A stretch of DNA of 64,000 nucleotides from Owenia fusiformis. Its lineage: Eukaryota > Annelida > Polychaeta > Sabellida > Oweniidae. This document shows positions 49,741 to 60,700 of this stretch, one piece after another. Made by a program: the position numbers and the translations under genes. Location: positions 22,490,822-22,554,821 of the forward strand of contig CAIIXF020000008.1 of assembly GCA_903813345.2 (NCBI GenBank). Direction: 5' to 3'. The notes under the pieces were generated by a model that was given only the letters and a program-made list of their open reading frames with translations, was not told where the DNA came from and did not search any database. Each line of letters begins with the position of its first letter. Within the stretch, counting starts at the first letter, position 1.

Positions 49741-51530
49741 CTTTTATTTTTATTTATTTATTTTTTTTTTTTTTTTTTTTTTATTGAATCAAACATAAAA
49801 TAATACATTAAACAAGGCAATGATAAAATATTAAACCACTTTCACACCACCTCCATTCATTCAGACATTCGCAACAGTCATACCCAGAAGTTCTGGTATA
49901 TACATAAACATGGTATTTTCAAATTGAGTCACGTCCAAGTTGGGATTTACCTCATTAAATTGTTTTGCATATATATAATATTTGATTGCTAGTTGCTAGT
50001 GATAGCCTGTTTAGCAAAGTGTTTTCATTATTTACAGATCTTCCGAACACCATATCATGGGCATTAAAATTAAGATTTACATTGAATAATTTCCCCAAAT
50101 TCTCTTTAATAGCTTTCAAAAAAATCTGAACCCGCCTACATTCCCAAAACTTGTGCTTTAAAGTGTCTCTTAATGGACAGTAACTACATCTAGCATCCTG
50201 TTTAATTCCTATCTGCGTTAAGTAAGCATTTGTGGTACAAATACCATGTAGAATCTTAAATTGAAGTTGTCGAATTTTATTTTGTTTCGTGCAGCTATAA
50301 GCCATTTTAAAATAATCTATTCTTCCTAACTCACGATCATGTTCATTTTTATATAGTGGTTCCAAATATTTGTTTCTATTTAATATTTTTTGAATTGACT
50401 TCACTGTTAAACCATTCAATGACACTGGTTTTTCGCCAAGTGTTAAATGCACAAGATCCGTTTGTAGGCTCGGTTCAAAAACTGAAGTTAAGTCTCGCTT
50501 CAATAAACGTTTCCACTCCTTCGGTACAGCTGATATTATAGCATAATAATCAATAAAATTAATTTGTACGTTGTATTTTGCCTTAAAATCATAATACTGT
50601 AAAAAATGTCCCTGGTCATTTAGGAGGTCATTTACGTAAACGACCCCATTATCCATAAGATGCTTATTTATGACCTCTTTGTTATTAATTAGGACAAATC
50701 TATTATTCCAGAGTATTTCACTTTTAACTTCAGAACTAGTTCTTGGAGCTTGCATATTCCTTATATCAGAGTAAATTTGTAAAATATTTGAGTAAAATTC
50801 TGGCACGTCGTGGGCTATTGTTTTAATATCAAAATTACATTGTATAAAGAACTTCATTCCCCCAAGCGGTTTAAAGTACAATTCTGGGATATATTTCCAA
50901 TGACTTTGTCGAGGTTCGATTAATCTTTTTAGCCATATCAGTTTAAGTGCTTTTTCCATTGAAAACATGTCAATCATTCTTAGACCACCCTCGTCGTAAT
51001 CACCAATTAAAGTTCGTCTCTTAACCTTTTCCGTTTTTCCACCCCATAGGAATGAATAAATTATCTGTTGTGCCTTTGTTAATATATCATTTGGGGTATT
51101 TGTCATTGACATGGAATACACCAGTTTAGAAATACCAAGCGTTTTGATTATCAGAACTCGACCATATAAAGTTAAATTTCTTCTTGACCACATTTTCAAT
51201 ACTTTTTGAAGCGAGTCTAATTTCTTCTCAAAGTTAACAAAATCATTTGATTTCTTATTATATGAGACACAAATTCCCAGAAATTTACTTGGATCTTTAA
51301 CCCATTTTAAACCGTATAACTTATCCTCAGTTTTAGATCTTTCTGAACCAATATACATACATTCTGTCTTTTCTTTGTTAATACATAATCCAGAAATATC
51401 TTTAAATTCATCAAAAATGTTTAAAGCCAGTTTAAGAGATTCTTTGCTATCTACTGTCAGTGTTGTATCGTCAGCAAATAACTCGATCTTTTGCTCATTA
51501 TTTCCCAAGCGGATCCCTTTAATATGGAAA
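49741..51530 (-). mobile_element. 5'-truncated LINE, L1/Tx1-like, reverse transcriptase C-terminal part
   Basis: An open frame at 49955-51508 encodes about 517 residues. It begins just before the catalytic FADDTT motif of reverse transcriptase and runs through thumb and connection regions (KFLGICVSYN, YSFLWGG, GGLRMIDM). It ends with a zinc-knuckle CSYCPLRDTLKHKFWEC (C-x2-C-x7-H-x4-C). The rest of ORF2 is missing on the 5' side: similarity starts at about 51530 (HIKGIRLGNNE), so most of the element was never copied. Near 49975 a TA-rich run appears to shift the frame: the next frame continues plausibly (YAKQFNEVNPNLD) for about 40 codons. A T-run at 49761-49782 is the poly(A) tail. It lies about 200 bp upstream of KLHDC3 coding exon 1, in antisense. 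Confidence 0.9.
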
Positions 51531-51743
51531 AGACCCAGGCTTACATTTTGGAAATATTTCTTGCACTAATTTCTATATGCAAATGATTTTGTTTGGTATT
51601 TTTAGCACCATTTTTATTATATTTTTATGTAGCAATGAGCATTATGTTCTACATGCAGAAATTAGTAAAATTATTTTGAGTCGACCCCTAAGATGATAAT
51701 ACTTAGGTCTTTTCACTACAGTTTCAGATGTTTACCTGACACA

Positions 51744-54700
51744 ATGCATTGGACTGTGGCTTTGGAGGGTGGGCCTAGGCGTGTCAATCATGCTGCGGTT
51801 GCTATAGAAACACATGTATATACATTTGGTGGTTACTGCACTGGGGAAGACTATGAAACTGCCAGACCAATGGATGTACATATGCTTAATACAGGTAAGT
51901 TGTTACCTTTTGGTCCAAAGACTTATATCACCCTCTGTGTAATATTGTAATAACCATCTGAATAAATTAATCAATTATACAGGCCTGTCAACTGTCCCGC
52001 AATTTGCGTATTTGTCACGCATTTGCTGAAGAATTTGAAGTCACGCCAGTTATTTTTGCGTGACAGAAAATGTCACGCAAATACGCATTTTACCTGGTAA
52101 TTGTGAAGCAAAAATATTTCTGTAGAAAATTTTCTAAAAAAGATCGTCTACACAGGAAAAATACGAACGACGGGAAAAAAACATACGCATTTCGTTCGGA
52201 CTTTTCACGCGAATTACGGATATGTCACGCATTCCGTTCGAAATTTTTCGTACCTACCCCCCCCCCCCCCCCCCCCCCGTTGATGGATGATTAAAACGCG
52301 AGCGTAGCGAGCGCGAAAAATTTGAGGTGTTCAAAATTTGACAAGATGTAATAAAATTTAAACCAAGGTGTTCAAAATTTGGATCAAGGTGTTCAGATTT
52401 GGACCAAGGTGTCCACATTTTGAGGGGAGGTGTTCAACATTTCCAAGTCACTCATGTTAGGTGTTCCCAAGTTGACAGGCCTGATTATATAGCTTGGCTG
52501 CTGGTAAGGTCTTCATAAGCATGAATCCCAAAGTATGTGTAACTATAAAGACATTTCATGGGAATGTCAAATACTTGTGAAGGTGCATTATTCATGTGAA
52601 TGTGAAGTACTTATGAAGGTGTCGTTCCACCCTGTACTCTGAAACCTAATATTCTGATTTTCAAAACCCAAAACTCTGAAACCTATTTCTCCTAAATTCA
52701 ATACAACAAAAAATTAAGCCATATGATACCTTTGTCTCTTTATACCAGAATTGAATCAAACTTTCAGGAAGTGAGAAATCAAATGTAACGACTTCAATTT
52801 TTTTCAAAATCATCTACAAGTTTTCAGAAGTTCAAATCTGACTCTAGAATTAGACCTTTCAAGGTCAAAAAAGGTTAGAAAAGGTCTTTTTTCAACTTGC
52901 TTCAATTTTCTTTTCAAAATCCTCTTCAAGTTTTCAAAATTTCAAATCTGAGTTTAGAATTCAGATTTGACCTTCGATGACTCTTTTTTCAACTTGCTTC
53001 AAATTGACCAATTTTTTTCAAAATCATCTTCAAGTTATCAAAAGTCAAAATCTGAATATAGATTTGACCTTAAATAGCATTTTCAAGGTCAAAAAAGATT
53101 TGACCTTTAATGACCTTCTCAAGGTCTTAAAGGTCTTTTTTCAACTTGCTTCAAATTGACCAATTTTTTTTCAAAATCATCTTCAAGTTCTCAAAAGTTA
53201 AAATCTGAATATAGATTTGACATTCAATGACATTCTCAAGGTCAAAAAAGATTTGACCTTCAATTACCTTCTCAAGGTCAAAAAGGAATTTTTACATTTT
53301 GCTTCAAATTGACCAATTTTTTTTTCAAAATCGTCTACAAGTTATCAGAAGTTCAAATCTGACTTTAGATTTGAGAGTTGACCTTCAATGACCTTCTCAA
53401 GGTCAAAAAAGGTCAAAAGGTCTTTTTTCAACTTGCTTCAAATTGACCAATTTTTGTTTTCAAAATCATCTTCAGGTTCTAGGAAGTGCACACATGGCTA
53501 TAGATTTTGCCTTCAATGACATTTGATCTTCAATGACATTCGCAAGGTCAAAAAAGATTTGGCCGTCTCAAGGTCAAAAAGGTATTTTTTCAACTTGCTT
53601 CAAATTGACCAATTTATTTTTTCAAAATCATCAACAAGTTCACAGAAAAATTCAAATCTGACTTAAGATTGAACTCATAATATTGTGGTGACATTTTGTC
53701 ATGTTAATGCTTTGTTACAGCCAAAATAAGTTGATTTACCCCAAAAAGTTTCAATGGCTGATGATGATTAAGAAAAAGCTTGATGGTTTCATGGATTGGT
53801 TTGCCATGAATAAAGCTAAGGCAAATAACATTCTCCACAATGAGTACATTATACATATGCATGACCTCAGAACTGCTTATTGACCCTATGCACGAGTGAC
53901 GTCACAAATACACATTTTTCCAGCTCAGTTCAGCTGGCCGTCTAGAAAAGCCCGGGAAAATCAAAACATCAAATATGGCGGAAAGCAAAACAACAACTGT
54001 TTCTTCTACGAGGAAATCGTCTCAAATATCTAAGTTAGATCATGAAAGTCTGAATCGATATATAACAAAAATTGAACCTTTGGACGGGGTTGACCCGTAT
54101 AGCATTGATCGCAATAAATTAATTGGATTAATGTCACTTTCAAAAAAGAATCTCCCGGATTTTAGTTTTGGAGATATTTACCAGTACCTGATCAATACGC
54201 CTAGCAAGTTGTTCAACGGACAGACCTTGAAGGCCTACAAATCGCTTGAGGGATATCAGTACCTTGTTGCTGGTTATGTAAGAAATGTACTTACATATAG
54301 ATGTACATCGGGATCTCTTGTTATTCTAGCTAAGGTAAGGTTTGTACGCCAAGATGTTATCTCACTTTTCTAAGTTTACTTCGGTCCAAAGCCTCCTCTA
54401 CGATTTTTGTTGAATGATTTTAATTGTTGATAAATGTAACCAACGTCCTCTCTCCACTCCTCACGGTCACTACCGTTTGAAAATCGAGTCAGTGTGGGCT
54501 GCACTGCATATGTCAGTTTGTCTTTCAACAGGTCAAAGTTGCTACATAGTAAACAACTAAGTCGGACAGTGGTCGGTGTATACTGACCTGATTTATTGTA
54601 CACATGTTTTTGTACATCTAGTTGTAAACAAATAACCAACTTTCGATTGCGATCCAGTGTATCAATTGCCTTACACGTTAGCTAGATTTAAATTAAATTG

Positions 54701-57700
54701 TATCCATATTTAGGCCTACGAGGTCATGTCGTGAAGAATTGGTATCATCGAATAATAATTATATGATTACAGGTATACCATTCTCAGGCACTAAATAAAA
54801 CACCACTGGAACCGTGGATAGCTGTGCATCCTAGTGGGGAGGTGATATGTGCTCATTGTACCTGCATGGCAGGTCTAGGGGAGGCATGCTCACACATTGC
54901 AGCAACTCTATTTGCGTTGGAGACAAGAGTCATAAATGTAGCTCGTCAGTCCTGTACCTCAGTTCCATGTGAGTGGAGCAGCGTATCTGACAAACCTGTT
55001 TCATACAGACCAGGGAGTGACATAGAGTTTTCAAGCCCATCCCACAAAAGAACAGCAATGTGTGCTCCATCAACAGCACCAACACGCAAGACTCGCAAAA
55101 GTGATAAAATACCAGGACCCACAGAAGAAGAGACTAATAAATTCTACAGTGATTTGAACAGTAGTGGAACTAAGTGTGCCATACTCAGCCTGATACCAGA
55201 ATACTCCAAGTCATTTGTCCCACGTCCTGTATTGGTAAACTTGCCTAAAACGATACCTGACTTATTATTTGACCCGGATTTGCAGCCATTGACATTTCCC
55301 GACCTGTTGGTTAAGTGTGAGGATCTATTGCAGAAAATAACTTATGATCCCATCCAGGTATGTAATGTTTAATTTCAGATTCAAACGATCAGATTTTTTC
55401 TCACAAAACTACAAGTATATATGTCTGACCATACAAATAATGTACCGGTATTCGATTTCGTTCACACCTAATCCGTCTGCGGCGACCTTATCAATAATGT
55501 ATCTAATCCTCCTAAATATATAAATGAAATGAATGTATGGGTATTGATATTTCATGCAGACATACAAAGACTGTGCACTTTTGATTATTTAAATTTAGGC
55601 TGCAGCTTTAGAAGAGACCACAAGATGCCAATCAAACAGTACATGGTACAGTCATCGAGCGGGAAGGGTGACAGCATCAATATTTAAACGGGCTGCCCGT
55701 ACCAACCCAGACTGCCCTGCAATGTCATTAATCAAGCAGGTGTGCTACCCTGAGAAGATGAAGTTTAATTCTAAGGCCACGAGGTGAGACCATTTGAAAT
55801 ATTACATGAATGATAATAGAATTAACGTGTTTCTAAGGATTGATGAATTGTATCCCATATATTCCACAAGTTCTTGTTTAATACACAATGTATTAGAGAC
55901 ATTTAGCAGCTCCATGTTTTAACAGACAAATACATGTAATATTTAACCTTAAATCATGCACCTGTGTAGAGAATCATGTCTAAATCAATAAAATCAAGTT
56001 AGCTAAAATATCAGATAGGATATATGTATTGATTCATGCAGATAAAACTTCGCCAATATTTGTCATTTGAGAATCGTAAGAAAAATTCAATGAAACATCA
56101 CCAAATTAAGTTAAATTAAAATGCTATCTTCATCTCTTCCAGGTGGGGGTGTGAGCACGAGGAAACAGCAAGGCAACAGTTCATCAATCATGCTAAGCCC
56201 TTACACAAGGACTTCAGCGTGTTACAATCTGGATTTGTGATCAATCATGAGTTCCCATATATGGGTGCCTCACCTGACGGTGTCATTAGCTGCAATTGCT
56301 GTGGGAAGGGAGTGTTGGAGATCAAATGTCCATATTGTTCTCGCCATGGTACTTTGTCAGATGAAGCTGACAGGGACTCTAGCTGCTTAGTTCGAAATGC
56401 AAATGGTGAGATTATTGGATTAAAAACAGATCACCAGTACTACTTCCAGTTGCAACTCCAGATATTTTCATGTAAAGCTAGCTATGGAGACATAGTTGTG
56501 TGGACTGAAAAAGAATTTTATTATCAGAGATTGCTTCCAGACCTTAAATTTTATGAGGAAAACACTATCAAAGTCAAGCATGTGTACCTCACTTCGATAA
56601 TGCCTGAATTATGCTGCAAATGGTTCACCAGAGACACCACTCAACAGTATTTATCAAATGATCAAAGCTTAACCCTTGATGCCATTTGCAGGTGCAGGCA
56701 AGAAACTGGAAATGGCGAGATAATTATTTGCAAGAATAAAAATTGTGCGATATCAAAATTTCACTTAAAGTGCATGAAACTCACAACATCAAGGAAGTCG
56801 TGGGTTTGTCCAGAATGTAGAAAAGCAAAGAAAATCAACATATAATTTGAACAGAAAAGTGATTGCTAAATTGGAATTTTATTGTATTGGTTACAAGCGA
56901 ATGTCAACTAATACTCATGTAAATACAGGGTGGGTCAAAAAGTCCACATTTTATATTACAGTAGCATCAAACTGCATACTTTTTTTGTAATTGTAGATAT
57001 GAATATGAGAATTGATTTTCTGAATGTATTACTCCATGTTACAAAATTACAGTTCGTGCTGAAGAAAATACATCCTTAAGTACCACGTAAACACATAAAA
57101 TGTTAATAAGTGTTTTATCATTAGAGGTATGTGAAAAATGTCAGCAGTAAAGTCTGAAAGTGGTGATGCAAATTAGGCATTGTAGATGCCCTCCACTAAA
57201 TTGTAAATACATGTACCTCCAGCCATATTTAGCACAAATCAAACCTTTGACAAGTTACTGTTACTGTATATATTGTACATATTAGAGTCTATGAACATTA
57301 TATTCCCGTCTTGTAATAATTTATTGGAACCATGAAACGTTTGAAAAAATGATGAGGTTTTCATTGATTGATAAGAGGAATAATTAAGACCAGTGTACAT
57401 GGTGTAGAAACTGTCAATTTAAGGATTCTAAAATAAATCTCTCGACTTCATAGATCCAATGTTAGGAAGGACGTGAATTTATTTTCCAGGTTTGAATTAG
57501 TAAATATTCTGTATGAAGTGACACTGTGTAACCTCATCAGTTTATACTAGACACTGATTTTATACTAGACTGCAATGTATATTACGAATTGTGTAATTCA
57601 ATCCAAAATATAACATATTTTATTAAAATGGTACAACTGATTCACATGTATTTGACAGGGCACTGGAAACAAAAACCACCTTGTCTAGAGTAGTAAGCCC

Positions 57701-60700
57701 AGTTGTTTCATCTGTTTGAAGGAGTGATATTGGTATTTTTGCACTAAGCATTGTGTACTTGCTCCTGACTAAACCAATAACTCTCTCAACGTGTATTCGA
57801 ACAGAGGCTAATCCTCTGGTAGATTCCACCTCGTACAAACTTAATTGCGATTTTCCTCTTGTGAAAGCTGGGATTTCTACTTTTGCACCATGAAGTCCAA
57901 CAAGATCTTGTATGTCAAAACCACGGTCTGCAAGTATTAAGTCTCCTGGCTGAAGCTTCTCTAGAAGACCACAATTATCAGTTAAATGTTTGTCACTAAC
58001 ACGTCCTCCCCAACCTTTGGAAACAAAAGTCACAACGCCTTGGGGTGCAATTGCGATAAGATATTTGATTGTATTGTTCGATTTATAGTGACTATATCAC
58101 TGGGGGGTATCGTGATGCAACAACACCGTGTTGTTGCATCAAGATGGCCAGACTTCCGGTGATAGATTTTCGTACGATATTTTGTTTTCCCAATTTAAAC
58201 CCATTTCTAGGACGAGTTGCTCAATAATCATACACGTGCAGTTAGCTCATGATCTATATTTTAAAAAACTCTCATTAGTATGCATGTAGCATTATCAAGA
58301 AGCGAGAAATTCGCGGTTTTAATTCCTCACTATTGATGCAACAACACCACTCTGTTTATTATCGATGATGCAACAACACCAATGTGCTGATGCAAAAACG
58401 CCAATATAATTGTATCATTGAATATCAAGAGAAACTGTTTTATGTTCTGTTTATAGGTGTTGGTCGGGACACGAATAAAACGCGTTCATGCGTGGTTCAT
58501 GAATGAAACGTATTTTGTTTGGTTCCTTAATATATTTGTCTTTGTCAAAGTTAAAAGGATATACAAGGTAAACTAAATACATAGGCTAAGTATTGAATCC
58601 CCGGGAGCCAACCTCATTGATATTGTATCTGAAAAATAAAGATTATTCATTTTCTAAATTAAATCCCCTTGATTTACCGTATAATATGGAACTTGTTTAC
58701 AAAGAACTAATATAACTAGACTTTGGAAATTGAACAAGTTCAATTTCAGACTCCAGATCTAGACTTTTTTAAGCCGAGTCATCCAGAAAAAGATGGATGG
58801 ATGAAATAGGAAGGAGGGATAGGACAGAATAGAATGGAACGATAGGAGAGAATAGAGAAGAAAGATAGGATAGAATAGCAGTGAAGGATAAGATAGGAAG
58901 GATAGGAAGGAAAGGATATGAAGGATAGATAGGAAGGAACGGATAGGGATAAAAGGGATGGGATAGGAAGGATAGGATAGAATAAGAAGGAACGATAGGA
59001 TAGAATAGTAGGATAGGATAGGAAGGATGGATGGATTTTTCAACATTTTCTTCGCTACTCTTGACTTTCTATCAGGATACCATCAGATCGATTTTTATTG
59101 AAATTTCAAAACGCCATAACTTCCGAACCGGAAGTCGGATCGAAATTTGGTTTGCAGATTCTGATTCCTGAGAAAATTATATTCTTCATTCATAACTCAA
59201 ACCTTAAATTTGGAGATTTTTTTTATTTTGACCTACTTTTTGGACACCATATCTCAAAAGTGGGTTAAAATACTTTCTGACGGCAAAAGGCTAACACTAT
59301 TAGTACACTCTTGGCTACATGTATACACAATATCGAAGAATATAATTGAAGTGTAGTGTCAGAATCACAAAAATAAGGAAAACTTTGAATTTGACCTAGA
59401 TTTTGACCTAGACATTTTTGTGTCCAAATTTTGAAGCTAGATTGCTTTTGAGGTACCCTTCATTTAAAGGCTTTCATTAAATTAAGCTGTACTCGGTCGT
59501 ATATATGTCGTATTTTACACTTCAAAAAAAATTTCCCATTGACTTAACATGGGGCACCAAATTTAGCGATTTTGAGTTTTCAAAACGCCATAACTTCCGA
59601 TGAGTGTTGGTTTAATGATAATTGCAGTTATACAATGCTATTATATAGAGGTTTTATTCCGGGAGACATTATGATATTTCCCGAGGGCCCAGGGGGAATC
59701 TGGGATTACTGTACCCCTATCAATTTACCTTTTCGGGACCTAAATCCCATTACCTACCTTTATACTCCATCGGGGAGACCGAATCCAAAGAGAACAAATG
59801 CTTCTACATGTGCGCCCTGCAAGATTTCCAATAGCTCGTCGTGTTTACCGAGAACGAAAGATGTTTGTCCACCATTTCAGAATGATACTAACTGGAGTCA
59901 GGGTCATCAAGCTATGGAACAGGGGTTTATGAAAATAGATTGGGTTACTATAGCTTGCAATGTTAAAGGCGATTGAACTATGTTATAAAACAACTTCCAG
60001 TACATTATGATATTTTAAAGTATAAATTTTTGAAAATACATATATAGAATCTTCGCCCACAGGACGTGTATTTTGAATGCCTGAGAAGAACGCAAATGGG
60101 TACTGGCCCGGTGTTGCAATAGTAGCATTTGAAAATCTGTTCCTCCTGAGATTTATGGTCTTCTGAAATAATACTATTAATTGGTGTTGTTGCATCATTG
60201 CTCAAATCTAGAGGAGTGTTGTTGCATCTTCGGTTTGGTGTTGTTGCATCAATAGTGAGGAACTAAAACCGTGAACTTCTTGCTTCTTGTTGATGCTACA
60301 TGTATACTAATGACAGTTTCTTTAAATATAGACCGTGGGCTAACTTCACGTGTATGGTTATTGAGAAACTCGTCCTAGAAATGGGTTAAATTGGGGAAAC
60401 AACATATCGTACGAAAATCTATCACCGGAAGTCTGGCCATCTTGATGCAACAACACGGTGTTGTTGCATCACGATACTCCCCAGTGTATATGTTGTTGCT
60501 CGAGCATCAAGGTCCTTTGGCTTTTCAATGAAAATTTCAAAACAGTCTATGATACCAACACACTTACTAAATGCCCCTAAAAACGACCGTGGTAGTGTAG
60601 CCCGAAGATTCAATAAGTCATTCGGCCATTTAACAAGTACAGGTACAAGTCTTGCGTTGCAAACATCGATTACGTGAGAGAATATTCGTGAAACTGTAGA

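Larger units (their letters stand above)
58098..60486. mobile_element. Nested DNA element with ~250-bp inverted ends and CACTGGGG termini
   Basis: The ends (about 58098-58349 and 60235-60486) are inverted repeats starting CACTGGGG, flanked by the 5-bp repeat TATAT (58093-58097, 60487-60491). A 14-bp motif GATGCAACAACACC occurs repeatedly near the ends: 58114-58140 (as a back-to-back pair), 58335, 58367, and inverted at 60183, 60216, 60237 and 60444-60470 (pair). The interior has a GGATA-rich microsatellite (58785-59036), repeats around CAAAACGCCATAACTTCC, and one open frame. No transposase is seen, so it is non-autonomous. Superfamily unassigned; CACTG ends with 5-bp duplication would suit a Transib-like element. 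Confidence 0.85.

Noticed and set aside
58759-59046. Minus-strand ORF in the nested element
   Set aside because: It is the translation of a GGATA-type microsatellite.
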